Positions 16,420 through 25,320 of a stretch of 64,000 bases of DNA are shown piece by piece. Origin of the DNA: Variovorax sp. S12S4. Its GTDB lineage: Bacteria > Pseudomonadota > Gammaproteobacteria > Burkholderiales > Burkholderiaceae_C. The DNA is taken from the NCBI RefSeq assembly GCF_023195515.1, contig NZ_JALPKR020000002.1, positions 2,581,001-2,645,000 of the forward strand, written 5' to 3'. The position numbers and the translations under genes were made by a program. The notes under the pieces are model-generated. The model was not told where the DNA came from. It saw only the letters and a program-made list of their open reading frames with translations, and made no database searches. Each line of letters starts with the position of its first letter. Positions within the stretch are counted from its first letter, which is position 1.

Positions 16420-16773
16420 TCAGGCGCGGCGCACTTCCATCACGCCATGCTCGCCGGCCTGCTCATAGACCGATGGCACGCGCGCGGCCAGGTGCAAAAG
16501 AATGCGGGGCGCCTGCTTCTTGACGGACCACCGCACCAGGATGCCGGCCACCACCGACGGCCCGCCGATCCACAGATGCCCGGCCAACGCCGCGGCAATG
16601 CCGGGGCCGATGAGGGCAAGGGCCAATGCCGTCGCATGCATGCGGTGCGACACGAAGGGCGCTGCCAGCGCGGGGTTGACGATGACCCGAAAGCGCCCTT
16701 GCGGCAGCCCCTCGCGGAATTCCTCGAAAGGAATGTGTTCGGTGGTCTCCTGCGTGTCGTTATGGTGGCTCAT
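16420..16773 (-). CDS. Small membrane protein of unknown function
   Basis: The product is 117 aa. The N-terminus is polar (MSHHNDTQETTEHIPFEEF). One or two hydrophobic helices follow (ATALALALIGPGIAAAL and GGPSVVAGILVRW), then a basic tail. It lies 11 nt before the alpha/beta hydrolase gene on the same strand. The family is not recognised. Confidence 0.65.
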   Translation of the reverse strand: MSHHNDTQETTEHIPFEEFREGLPQGRFRVIVNPALAAPFVSHRMHATALALALIGPGIAAALAGHLWIGGPSVVAGILVRWSVKKQAPRILLHLAARVPSVYEQAGEHGVMEVRRA

Positions 16774-16825
16774 GGGCGCATTCTGGCCAAATGGCTATGG
16801 GTCGGCTACTGCTGCTTTCGATAGC

Positions 16826-17149
16826 TCAGCGGCGGCCCTCGCTCTCCGGTGGGACGTGCCCACGGATCTTCGACCAGTACTCATCTCGAGCGTCGTCGTC
16901 TATGGCTGGCTTGATGTGCGTTGCATACAGGGCGTCTTTCCCGTCCTTCCTGGGACCAGAGATCCAGTAGTGCTCGCCGGTTTCAACGTCGTAGTAGTTC
17001 GATTTGAAACCGTCGCCCTTGAGGCTGCAGAACGCCTTGCCTCCGTAGTAGAGCGTTGCGCCAGATTTGGAACTGGTGACGCGGCCTATGCGGGCCGGCC
17101 CTGTCAGCCCGCCCGTCTTCGCTTCGATGTACATGATGCGGCTTTTCAT
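16826..17149 (-). CDS. Small conserved hypothetical protein
   Basis: The product is 107 aa, opening with MKSRIMYIEAKTGGLTGPAR and containing FSLKG-like and YYDVETGEHYWISGPRKDG blocks. Similar small proteins are often labelled 1-deoxy-D-xylulose-5-phosphate synthase in databases, but at this size that cannot be the enzyme, so I give no function. It starts at the stop of the 2'-5' ligase gene (shared base 17149), so the two are coupled. Confidence 0.75.
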   Translation of the reverse strand: MKSRIMYIEAKTGGLTGPARIGRVTSSKSGATLYYGGKAFCSLKGDGFKSNYYDVETGEHYWISGPRKDGKDALYATHIKPAIDDDARDEYWSKIRGHVPPESEGRR

Positions 17150-17676
17150 CAGCGCTCACCCTTGGGAAGATCAAAGACGTGCAACTCTTCCCATCGGCCG
17201 GTCGAGTTTTCGATCAGCATGACCGAAGTGCAATCTGCGGTGACAGCACCGAGTGCATCGAGCCGGCTCTGCAGCTCAGCGGCGACTGCACTGGCTTCGG
17301 CCGCGTCACCATGGGCCACCGTGAGGTGCGGAATGATGCCTTGGTGCTCTCCGCCGTAAGGCTGAAAATCCGGAAAAGCCTCCACGAGCGCTTTGGTCAT
17401 CCTGATGAAGGGCTCGGCCGATTGCGGTGAGACATACGCGGTGGTCGGAAAGCACGCCACGGTATTCAGCGAGAAGGAGAACGCGGCAACTGTGTTCAAC
17501 ACGGTTTGCGCCCGCTCCAATACGGCAGGTGTGATGTGCCGAGGGTCCATGAACGGCACGAGCACGGTGATATGCGCAGGCACTCCCAGCTCGGTGGTCG
17601 CATCGAAACGCCGGCGCAGGTCTCCAACGAGCGCTTCGGCCGAGGGCACCGGAACAATGAATGCGGATATCGCCAT
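17149..17676 (-). CDS. 2'-5' RNA ligase / phosphoesterase superfamily protein
   Basis: The product is 175 aa. The two HxTx motifs of the 2H phosphoesterase superfamily are present: HITVLVPF (about residue 35) and HLTVAHG (about residue 117). Members hydrolyse or join 2',5'-linked or cyclic phosphates in RNA or nucleotides. It is the first gene of a two-gene unit with the small protein at 16826. Confidence 0.88.
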   Translation of the reverse strand: MAISAFIVPVPSAEALVGDLRRRFDATTELGVPAHITVLVPFMDPRHITPAVLERAQTVLNTVAAFSFSLNTVACFPTTAYVSPQSAEPFIRMTKALVEAFPDFQPYGGEHQGIIPHLTVAHGDAAEASAVAAELQSRLDALGAVTADCTSVMLIENSTGRWEELHVFDLPKGER

Positions 17677-17734
17677 GCCCGATGATATTCATCAAGCCGC
17701 GTACTCCGCATCGCCTCATGCAAGATCTCCTGAC

Positions 17735-17804
17735 GGCGTTCTGCAACCTGTTCGTGAGCGAGAACAAAGGGCTGGACGTGCACCTCGCTGCCACGGGCCA
17801 TCGC
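17735..17804 (+). pseudogene. 70-bp fragment paralogous to the 2OG-oxygenase-like gene downstream
   Basis: This segment encodes AFCNLFVSENKGLDVHLAAT plus GHR, matching AFCNLFLSEDKGLDVHFAAT in the gene at 18361. The two 70-bp segments (17735-17804 and 18669-18738) align without gaps with about nine differences, mostly at third codon positions. The flanks do not match. It looks like the remnant of a second copy after deletion, or a small insertion of a diverged paralogue. Confidence 0.65.
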
Positions 17805-17950
17805 TACGAGGAGGAACACTTCGGCCTGCAACGAAACGTGCGCGCCCTCGGCCTACGCAAAAGTCCGTTGTCGGCTGTAGAACGCCGGGCCGGCGCCAGG
17901 AGAGCCTTAGCCGCAGATTCAAATTTTCGAAAAGAAAAGAAAGGCCTTCC

Positions 17951-18235
17951 ATGCGCGCCAACGACAAATCGCTGTTCGGACCCGTTGCCGATGAACTGAC
18001 GCCGCTGGAAATTTCCCAGGCCGTTCTCCAGGGCGAAGAAAACCCCAACACGGCACGGCCGCTCACGCCGCTCGAACAGGCCGCCACAGGCATCGGAACG
18101 GGCAGCGGACAACGCTCGTCGCTCGGCCGCATGCTGTGCAGCCCCGCGGTGGCTTGGGGCGCCGCGGCCATGGCGGGCCTGGGCCTTTTTGCCGCGCTGG
18201 CCTATGCAAGGCGGGAGCCCACGCTCAGGCCTTGA
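17951..18235 (+). CDS. Hypothetical protein with one membrane segment
   Basis: The product is 94 aa from ATG 17951 (AAAGG upstream). The N-terminal half is polar (SLFGPVADELTPLEISQAVL). Residues about 70-88 are a hydrophobic segment (VAWGAAAMAGLGLFAALAY). I do not recognise the family. It lies between the 70-bp remnant and the 2OG-like gene. Confidence 0.55.
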   Translation: MRANDKSLFGPVADELTPLEISQAVLQGEENPNTARPLTPLEQAATGIGTGSGQRSSLGRMLCSPAVAWGAAAMAGLGLFAALAYARREPTLRP

Positions 18236-18360
18236 CGCCGCTAGCGGCGATGGCGGGCACGCGGAGCCTGCCTCACTACACTGCTGCGGATGAGCCTTTC
18301 CCTCCACCGCATCGCGTGCGAGAAGACCACCTCGTTTCCTACTTCCTGAGCGGCGACGCC

Positions 18361-19032
18361 ATGCGCAGTCGCAGCGTAGGCGATGTCGTGCTGTCCGGCA
18401 CGGTCGATGTGCCGGTGCCTCCTGCAAGGCTCACAGCCGATTGGGAGCGCGAGATCTCTTCACGACTGGCCTTGGAGCCCGGCGACGTGGAGTCGTTGCC
18501 CCTGGCGCGGGCGCGTGCGCGCTGGCCCGACTACGCGCGTTGCGTGCAGGCTGCGGCGGAGTGGACGCGCGCGCTCGGCCTGGGCGACGTGCTTGCGTCG
18601 AGCGACGTTGCCCTCATGGCTTGCCGCGGCGCGAGGTACCACCACGATGCTGCGCAATACGGCGGCGCGGCGTTCTGCAATCTCTTTCTGAGCGAGGACA
18701 AGGGGCTCGACGTGCACTTTGCTGCCACGGGCCATCGCATTCCGCTTGCGCGCGGCACGGTCCTGGTCTTCGATACCGGCCAGCCTCATGCGGTGGTTCC
18801 GCGCGGCGGCAGCGGTTTCGATGCGGCCAGCTTCGGCCCGGAGAAAGACTGCACCCAGGTGTTTCTTACCTGGGAGCTGCCCATTGAAGATGCCAATGTG
18901 GCGCGCGCACTCGGCGTTGCGTTCGACGTCGATCCTTCGACCGCATCGCAACTGCATGAAGAGCAGGTGAGGGTGAACGGCAAGCGAGCAACGGTGTGCC
19001 CTGAATTCGGCCGATGGACGCCGTTCGACTGA
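18361..19032 (+). CDS. Probable 2-oxoglutarate/Fe(II)-type oxygenase
   Basis: The product is 223 aa from ATG 18361; an in-frame ATG at 18250 is an alternative and no strong Shine-Dalgarno decides between them. The metal facial triad of this superfamily may be HHDAAQYGG (H-x-D, about residue 100) and the distal His in GQPHAVVPRG (about residue 143), within a double-stranded beta-helix-like region (LARGTVLVFDTG). Substrate unknown. The assignment rests on motif layout only, so another cupin-fold function remains possible. Confidence 0.6.
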   Translation: MRSRSVGDVVLSGTVDVPVPPARLTADWEREISSRLALEPGDVESLPLARARARWPDYARCVQAAAEWTRALGLGDVLASSDVALMACRGARYHHDAAQYGGAAFCNLFLSEDKGLDVHFAATGHRIPLARGTVLVFDTGQPHAVVPRGGSGFDAASFGPEKDCTQVFLTWELPIEDANVARALGVAFDVDPSTASQLHEEQVRVNGKRATVCPEFGRWTPFD

Positions 19033-19042
19033 GAAACATCGG

Positions 19043-19064
19043 CAATGCATTACCAATGCATTAC
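19043..19064. repeat. Exact 11-bp tandem repeat
   Basis: CAATGCATTAC occurs twice in direct tandem (19043-19053 and 19054-19064), just after the oxygenase-like gene. About 75 nt further, GCCGCC (19140-19145) and GGCGGC (19156-19161) form a 6-bp stem whose loop contains GATGCATT. Both lie in the 192-nt region before the lipoprotein/phospholipase pair and could be part of its control region. Confidence 0.6.
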
Positions 19065-19224
19065 TGATTTGCCTCCGACGCCTACCAAGGTTCGCATCGC
19101 TGCTACATCGCGGTGTCATGGCTGCTTCGTACGCTTGATGCCGCCTTGATGCATTGGCGGCGGAGACACTGCCGGTCGTCAAGGCCATTCAAATTGCCTC
19201 GGCGAAATCAGGAGTGACTCATCC

Positions 19225-19446
19225 ATGCATTCACGGCTTTTGTATTTGCGCGCGCCGCTCGCGCTGTTGGTCCTCGCTTGCGCGTTGAGCGCATGCGGCG
19301 GTGGTGATGGCGGTGGCGGAAGTGGCGGCTTCAGCGCCAGTGCCTCCGCAAAGGACAGCGGTGACAACACGGCCAAGACCGACCCCGCATCGACCACGTC
19401 CAACGCGGGCAACAACAGCGAACCCACCGTCAGCTACGCCCCCTGA
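19225..19446 (+). CDS. Small lipoprotein next to phospholipase C
   Basis: The product is 73 aa. The signal peptide ends in the lipobox ALSACGGG (Cys about residue 24), followed by a Gly/Ser/Asp/Asn-rich tail without folded-domain features. It ends 37 nt before the phospholipase C start on the same strand, so the two are probably one transcript. Its role is unknown. Confidence 0.7.
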   Translation: MHSRLLYLRAPLALLVLACALSACGGGDGGGGSGGFSASASAKDSGDNTAKTDPASTTSNAGNNSEPTVSYAP

Positions 19447-19483
19447 AGGCGCGCGCATCTTCAACACCTGAAACCGACCCACC

Positions 19484-21883
19484 ATGACCACACGTCGCAA
19501 GTTTCTCCAGAGCGCCACGGGCACCGGCATTGCAGCCGCCACGCTGGCCACCTTTCCGCCCAGCATTCGCCGCGCGCTGGCCATTCCGGCGCACCACGAC
19601 ACCGGCACCATCAAGGACGTGAAGCACGTCGTCCTGCTGATGCAGGAGAACCGGTCATTCGACAGCTACTTCGGCACCTTCAAGGGCGTGCGCGGCTATG
19701 GCGACCGCTTTGCCATTCCGGCGCCCAACGGCAAGACCATCTTCCACCAGACCTATACCAAGACATCGCCGCCCAGCACCTATGTGCCCTACCGCCTGGA
19801 CGAGAGCAAGGGCAACGCGCAGCGCGCGGGAAGCACGCCGCACAGCTGGTCCGATTCGCAGGCCGCTTGGGACCATGGCCGCATGTTCAAGTGGCCGGAC
19901 TCGAAGAACCTGCTGTCGATGGGCTACTACGACACCGCGGAAGTGCCGTTCCAGCGTGCGCTGGCCGAGGCCTTTACGCTGTGCGACCACTACCACTGCG
20001 GCATGCACACCGGCACCATTGCCAATCGCCTGTTCTACTGGAGCGGCACCAATGGCCCCAACGGCACCAGCCCGGTCGATGGAAGCAAGGTGCAGCTGGC
20101 GGTGCTCAACAACCAGTTCAACGCGGGCAACGACATTGGCGCCTCCACCGAAGGCTGGACCTGGACCACCTATGCCGACCGGCTCGAAAAGGCCGGCGTC
20201 AAATGGAAGGTCTACCAGAGCCTGATCGACAACTTCGGCTGCAACGAGATGATGAGCTTCAGGCACTGGCGCACCGCCATCGAGCAGATGCCCGAAGCCC
20301 GCCGCCCCGTGTACGTGCCCGCCACGGACATCACGCAGCCGGTGACCGCCGCGGGGCCGTTTTATGACCCTGCCATCGACGACCCGCTCAGCCCGCTGGC
20401 CAAGGGCTTCGGCAACACCATGCCGTATGGCTTTCTCGAAACCTTCCGTGAAGACATCCGCAACGGCACCTTGCCGGCAGTGTCGTGGATCATTTCGCCG
20501 TCTGCCTACAGCGAGCACCCCGGCCCTTCGAGCCCGGCCAAGGGCGGCTGGTATGTGCAGGAAGTGCTGGACGCACTCACCTCCAACCCCGAGGTGTGGA
20601 GCAAGACCGTGCTGCTCATCAACTTCGACGAGAACGACGGCTTCTTCGACCACCTGCCTTCGCCCGCGGCACCGTCGCGCAACCCCGACGGAACGCTCGC
20701 CGGTGCCACCACCATGGCCGAGGCCGACGTGGCCGTCGAATATCACAACTACACGCCGGCCACGCCGCGGCAGCCCGCCATGGACGGCCGCCCCTACGGC
20801 CCCGGCCCGCGCGTGCCGATGTGGGTGGTTTCTCCGTGGAGCCGCGGCGGCTGGGTCAACTCGCAGGTGTGCGACCACACCTCGACGCTCATGTTCCTGG
20901 AAAAGTGCTTTGGCGTGGCCGAACCGCAAATCAGCAAATACCGCCGCGCCGTGTGCAGCGACCTCACCAGCGCCTTCAACTTCGAGCGGCCCAACGACGA
21001 GCCCTTGCCCACCCTGGCAGGCCGCAAGACCAAGGCAGAGGCCGATGCGCTCACCGCCGCGCAGCAGACCATGCCGAGCATCGTGCCCACGGCCGACGCC
21101 GCATTGCCGGTGCAGGCGACCGGTGTGCGGCCCTCGCGCGCGCTGCCCTACGAGCTGCATACCAGCGCGCGCAGCGATTCGCTCAACGGCCGCGTTCAGC
21201 TGCTGTTTGCCAACAGCGGCAAGGCGGCCGCGGTGTTCCACGTGTACGACAAGCTGCACCTGTCGGACAGCCTTCCGCGCCGCTATGCGGTAGAGCCCGG
21301 CAAGCAGCTCGACGGCTACTGGAACGCCATGACCGACAACGCCGGGCTGTACGACCTGTGGGTGCTCGGCCCCAACGGCTTTCACCGCCAGTTCAAGGGC
21401 GACCTGAACCGGCTGCGCGCCGGCGGTGCGGCCGCGCCCGAAATTCGCGTGGGCTACGACGCGCGCCGCGGCGACATCTACCTGCAGATGCGCAACGACG
21501 GCCGGCGCGATTGCCGCTTTACCGTGCAGTCGAACAAGGCCTACCCGCGACCCGACGCCTACCAGGCCGGAGGCAAGGGCCGCCACGAAGACCGCGAAGA
21601 CGACGACAACGACCGCCGCCACGACAACAACGGAAACAACAACCACGGCGACCACGGCAACAACGGCATCTACCGCCCCCACCCCGACGGCTCATGGCGC
21701 GTTCGCGTCAAGGGCGGCGGCGACACCGCCATGCGCTGGAGCCTGGACGCCAGTGGCCAGTGGTACGACTTTGTGGTGACCTGCGATGCCGACCCGTCCT
21801 TCTACCGGCGCTTTGCCGGCCGCATCGAGACGGGCCGGCATTCGGTGAGCGATCCGGCCATGGGGCTGCCAGACCGCTTCTGA
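19484..21883 (+). CDS. Phosphocholine-type phospholipase C, Tat-exported
   Basis: The product is 799 aa. The N-terminus MTTRRKFLQSATGTGIAAAT is a twin-arginine signal, so the enzyme is exported folded. The catalytic phosphoesterase domain (about residues 40-520) opens with HVVLLMQENRSFDSYFGTF, the family hallmark, and has LINFDENDGFFDHL. Two C-terminal beta domains (DUF756 type) follow. It belongs with non-haemolytic PlcN-like enzymes that release phosphocholine or similar head groups. Residues about 698-729 are an Asp/Asn/His/Arg-rich loop inserted into the last domain. The member is longer than the roughly 700 aa usual for the family. Confidence 0.93.
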   Translation: MTTRRKFLQSATGTGIAAATLATFPPSIRRALAIPAHHDTGTIKDVKHVVLLMQENRSFDSYFGTFKGVRGYGDRFAIPAPNGKTIFHQTYTKTSPPSTYVPYRLDESKGNAQRAGSTPHSWSDSQAAWDHGRMFKWPDSKNLLSMGYYDTAEVPFQRALAEAFTLCDHYHCGMHTGTIANRLFYWSGTNGPNGTSPVDGSKVQLAVLNNQFNAGNDIGASTEGWTWTTYADRLEKAGVKWKVYQSLIDNFGCNEMMSFRHWRTAIEQMPEARRPVYVPATDITQPVTAAGPFYDPAIDDPLSPLAKGFGNTMPYGFLETFREDIRNGTLPAVSWIISPSAYSEHPGPSSPAKGGWYVQEVLDALTSNPEVWSKTVLLINFDENDGFFDHLPSPAAPSRNPDGTLAGATTMAEADVAVEYHNYTPATPRQPAMDGRPYGPGPRVPMWVVSPWSRGGWVNSQVCDHTSTLMFLEKCFGVAEPQISKYRRAVCSDLTSAFNFERPNDEPLPTLAGRKTKAEADALTAAQQTMPSIVPTADAALPVQATGVRPSRALPYELHTSARSDSLNGRVQLLFANSGKAAAVFHVYDKLHLSDSLPRRYAVEPGKQLDGYWNAMTDNAGLYDLWVLGPNGFHRQFKGDLNRLRAGGAAAPEIRVGYDARRGDIYLQMRNDGRRDCRFTVQSNKAYPRPDAYQAGGKGRHEDREDDDNDRRHDNNGNNNHGDHGNNGIYRPHPDGSWRVRVKGGGDTAMRWSLDASGQWYDFVVTCDADPSFYRRFAGRIETGRHSVSDPAMGLPDRF

Positions 21884-21899
21884 CCGCGACAGCCGGGGC

Positions 21900-22835
21900 C
21901 TAAGGCAGCAGCTTCGCAACCGAATCCGTGAACGACGGAATATCGGTTGCGGTGTGCGTGGTCGAGTAGGTGGTTTCTTCCACCGTAAGGCCCTGGTACA
22001 CGCGCCCCTGCAGCCGCCTGAATATCGAGTCGACAGGGCCCGAGTTGCACTCGACCGGGTCGCTGCAGCGCGTAAGAATGAGTGTGGCGGGCAGGGGCCG
22101 GCCGTTGAGTGCGTCGTGCATTTGCTGCTCGAGGTTTTCGTACTCCGGTCCCTGGTACGAATACGCGCCTTCGAACGACAGGAAGTGCGAGAACGTCAAG
22201 CTGCCCGCCGCCCCTTCGAGAAAGAGCGCAATGCCCGCCATGCTCCCGCTCAGCGACAGGCCGGTGAGCATGCGCCTGCCTGTGTCGGCGCGGTACTTCG
22301 CTTCGATGAACGGCACCAGCTCTTGCGTCAGAAAGTCGTGATACGCCCTGGCGCCGGGCAAGGTGTAGTCCTGCTCGCGGCGCGACGTGCCGCCAATGCC
22401 GACCAGGATCGCCTGCGTTCCGCGGCTTTCGAGAATGTCTTTGAAGTTGGAAAAGCGCGTGCCCGGCGGGTTGAAGATCGCGTCGCCGTCCATCGCGTAG
22501 ATGATGGGGTAGCGCGTTGAACTGCCGTCGTAAGAAGCGGGCAGATAGATCTCGAGCGGATAGCTTGCGCCGGTCTTGGCCGAGGCAATGCTGTCGGAAA
22601 CCACGCGGCTGGTTGCCGGAGGCGGATCGACCGGCTCAGCAGGTGGGGGCGGCGGCGGTGAAGGCGGCGCGGCGGGCGTATCGCTCGGCGGCGGCGGCGG
22701 GGTACCCACGGCCGCAATGGGAAACACCGCGCCACCACCTCCGCCACCTCCGCCGCCGCAGCTCGACATGCCGAGCACCAACGCCCAGCCCCCAACGAAT
22801 ACGAACGCGCGCAGCGTTCGTCCAAGTTGCCGCAT
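21900..22835 (-). CDS. Putative esterase lipoprotein (alpha/beta hydrolase)
   Basis: The product is 311 aa. The lipobox GMSSCGGG (Cys about residue 26) is followed by a long Gly run and a Pro/Ser-rich linker to about residue 75. The rest is an esterase-D/ferri-enterobactin esterase-like domain: YPIIYAMDGDAIF, the nucleophile region TGLSLSGSMAGI (Ser) and a late TTHTATD His. It converges with the phospholipase C gene, leaving only 16 nt between stops. Confidence 0.82.
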   Translation of the reverse strand: MRQLGRTLRAFVFVGGWALVLGMSSCGGGGGGGGGAVFPIAAVGTPPPPPSDTPAAPPSPPPPPPAEPVDPPPATSRVVSDSIASAKTGASYPLEIYLPASYDGSSTRYPIIYAMDGDAIFNPPGTRFSNFKDILESRGTQAILVGIGGTSRREQDYTLPGARAYHDFLTQELVPFIEAKYRADTGRRMLTGLSLSGSMAGIALFLEGAAGSLTFSHFLSFEGAYSYQGPEYENLEQQMHDALNGRPLPATLILTRCSDPVECNSGPVDSIFRRLQGRVYQGLTVEETTYSTTHTATDIPSFTDSVAKLLP

Positions 22836-22990
22836 CGCAACTCCTCGATCGAGTGTGGTTGAAAAGAAATGCCGTCAGGCGCCACGTCGACAAAGTGCGC
22901 GCGCAAGCCAATACAGCCCCGCTTCAGAATGCCACACGAGCCCGCCGTTGCGGGCCAATCAAGGGGTAGCTCAGCCCTGAAACACTCGTA

Positions 22991-23806
22991 TCAATCCCAT
23001 GCGGGCGAAAGGCCCGCGGGGTCGGTCAGCCGCTCGCCGCGGTCGAGTGCCGCAATCTGCGCCATCTCGGCATCCTCCAGCCGCAACTGCTGCGCCTTCA
23101 GGTTGCTCTCGAGGTTGGCGCGTCGGGTCGATGACGGAATGACCGCGTAGCCCAGCTGCATGGCCCACGCCAGCACCACCTGCGCGGTGGTTGCGTTGTG
23201 CGCCTTCGCAATCGCCTCGATCACCGGGTCGGCCAGCACCTTGCCGTAGGCCAGCGTCATGTAAGAGGTGATGTGAATGCCCTGGCTCTTCGCAAACTCT
23301 GCCACCTTGCGGTTCTGCAGGTAGGGGTGCAGCTCGATCTGGTTGGTGGCAATGTTCTGCGCGCCCACTGCCGCAATAGCCTCCTTCATCAGCGCGATGT
23401 TGAAGTTGGAAATGCCGATCTGCCGCGTGAGCCCCTGCGCCCTGGCGTCGGCCAGCGCGCCCATGAACTCCGCCACCGGCACCGCGTTGCCGGGCGAGGG
23501 CCAATGGATGAGCGTCAGGTCGACATGGTCTGTGCGCAGCCTGGCAAGGCTTTCTTTCAGGCTGGGCACCAGCTTGTCTTTTGCGTAGTTGTCCGTCCAG
23601 ATCTTGGTCGTGATGAAGAGCTTGCCGCGCGGCACGCCGCTTTCGGCGATGGCCTGGCCCACCTCGGCCTCGTTGCCGTAGATCTGCGCCGTGTCGATCA
23701 GTCGGTAGCCCAGGTCGAGCCCGTTCTTCACCGAGTCGATCACCACTTGGCCCTTCAGGCGAAAGGTGCCAAGGCCGAAGGCGGGAATGGTGTTGTCGGT
23801 TGTCAT
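22991..23806 (-). CDS. Aldo/keto reductase (DkgB-like)
   Basis: The product is 271 aa, normal for 2,5-diketo-D-gluconate reductase-type enzymes. The catalytic tetrad is visible: Asp and Tyr in [11 protein letters not shown], Lys in FITTKIW, His in LTLIHWP. The NADPH end shows [15 protein letters not shown]. It is cytoplasmic, reducing aldehydes such as methylglyoxal or diketogluconate. It lies 49 nt downstream of the MFS gene on the same strand. Confidence 0.92.
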   Translation of the reverse strand: MTTDNTIPAFGLGTFRLKGQVVIDSVKNGLDLGYRLIDTAQIYGNEAEVGQAIAESGVPRGKLFITTKIWTDNYAKDKLVPSLKESLARLRTDHVDLTLIHWPSPGNAVPVAEFMGALADARAQGLTRQIGISNFNIALMKEAIAAVGAQNIATNQIELHPYLQNRKVAEFAKSQGIHITSYMTLAYGKVLADPVIEAIAKAHNATTAQVVLAWAMQLGYAVIPSSTRRANLESNLKAQQLRLEDAEMAQIAALDRGERLTDPAGLSPAWD

Positions 23807-23855
23807 GATGTTGTTTGTCCTTGTGCGTTTTAAAAAAGAGAAAGAAGAGGGCCGC

Positions 23856-25058
23856 TCAGTGCCCTACCGGCACCGGGCCCGAAGCCCGCACCGGAATGCC
23901 GGCACGTCGGTCGAGTGCTCCGCTCCACTGCGTGAGCGCCAGCGACACCAGCACCACCAGCGCGCCAATCCACGGCGTGTGCATCAAGCCAAGGTGCGTC
24001 ACGATCAGTCCGCCCACCCACGCTGCGAGCGCAATGCCCAGGTTGAACGCCGCAATGTTCAGGCCCGAGGCCACGTCGACCGCCTGCGGCGTAAAGCGCT
24101 CGGCCTGCTTCACCACATACACCTGCAGCCCCGGCACGTTGCCGAAGGCCACCGCGCCCCACATCAGCACCGCCACCAGCGCCAGCCACTTGTGCGGCGC
24201 TGCAAAGTTGAACACCAGCAGCACCGCGGCCAACAGCGCAAAGATGATCTTCAGCGCCGGAATCGGCCCCATGCGGTCGGCCAGCCTGCCGCCCCAGATG
24301 TTGCCCACCGCCACCGACACACCGTACACCAGCATGACCCAGCCCACAGCGCCCGCGCTGAAGCCCGACACCTCCGTGAGGATGGGCGCCAGAAACGTGA
24401 ACGGAATGAACGAGCCGCCGTAGCCGATGGCCGTCTTGGCATACACCAGCAACAGCCGCGGCTCTGCCAGCACCTTGGCCTGCTGCGCCAGCGAGGCCGG
24501 TGGTGTGTGGCGGATGTTGCTGGGAACAAAAAACCAGCTGCCGATGAACGCGATAACCCCTAGCGCAGACACTGCCAGAAAAGTCTCGCGCCAGCCGAAG
24601 TGCTGCCCGATGAACGTGCCCAGCGGCACGCCCGTAACCAGCGCCACCGTGAGCCCGGTGAACATGATGGCAATGGCGCTCGCGGCCTTTTCCTTAGGCA
24701 CCAGGCCCGTGGCAATGGTCGAGCCAACCGAGAAGAACACCCCGTGCGCCAGCCCTGTGAGCACGCGGGCGGCAATCAGCGATTCGTAACTCGGCGCCTG
24801 CCACGCCAGCAAGTTGCCGAGCGTGAACAGCGTCATCAGCCCGAGCAGCAGCGCCTTGCGCGGCAGCTTGCCCGTGAGCGCGGTGAGCACCGGCGCGCCG
24901 ATGGCGACGCCCAGCGCATAAAGGCTGACCAGCAGGCCGGCGGAGGGAAGGCCGATGCCGAGATCAGCAGCGACAGTTGGGATGAGGCCAACGATGACGA
25001 ACTCGGTCGTCCCGATGGCGAAGGCGCTGAGGGTCAGCGCGAGTAGGGCGATTGGCAT
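23856..25058 (-). CDS. MFS transporter (AraJ/YdhP-like efflux)
   Basis: The product is 400 aa with about 12 hydrophobic segments and an N-terminus [20 protein letters not shown] typical of the DHA1 sugar-efflux/AraJ group. The family loop [13 protein letters not shown] is present. AGGAG lies 6 nt before the ATG. It is the first gene of a pair with the aldo/keto reductase. Substrate not inferable. Confidence 0.9.
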   Translation of the reverse strand: MPIALLALTLSAFAIGTTEFVIVGLIPTVAADLGIGLPSAGLLVSLYALGVAIGAPVLTALTGKLPRKALLLGLMTLFTLGNLLAWQAPSYESLIAARVLTGLAHGVFFSVGSTIATGLVPKEKAASAIAIMFTGLTVALVTGVPLGTFIGQHFGWRETFLAVSALGVIAFIGSWFFVPSNIRHTPPASLAQQAKVLAEPRLLLVYAKTAIGYGGSFIPFTFLAPILTEVSGFSAGAVGWVMLVYGVSVAVGNIWGGRLADRMGPIPALKIIFALLAAVLLVFNFAAPHKWLALVAVLMWGAVAFGNVPGLQVYVVKQAERFTPQAVDVASGLNIAAFNLGIALAAWVGGLIVTHLGLMHTPWIGALVVLVSLALTQWSGALDRRAGIPVRASGPVPVGH

Positions 25059-25320
25059 GAGGCACTCCTGAATGGGTTAGGAGGAGTGTCTTGGGATTAC
25101 CTTTGCGGATAAATGGGGGTTGGGGCAGAAGATAGTTGCTAGCAAGTCAATAGTCGACCGCACTGCAAGCGGTGTGGAGCATGACTTCGTAAGCACACAT
25201 CGGTCAGTGAGAGGAATGGCTTGCCTCCCCTAAGGACGAACATATCGCAAACCTAGTGGTGATTTGTCAACTCTCTTGTCATACTCCGTTCGGCATTTAA
25301 ATTCTCTTAGGGGGAGATGT

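Noticed and set aside
16826..17149. Calling this gene 1-deoxy-D-xylulose-5-phosphate synthase
   Set aside because: The product is 107 aa; the enzyme is about six times longer. The label is a known type of database error.
19115..19140. A half Pho box (TGTCAT) before the phospholipase C pair
   Set aside because: Only one half-site is present; the second half does not match, so phosphate control is not supported.
19655..21682. Long minus-strand frame opposite phospholipase C
   Set aside because: Antisense shadow with low-complexity Val/Ala/Gly composition and no family motif.
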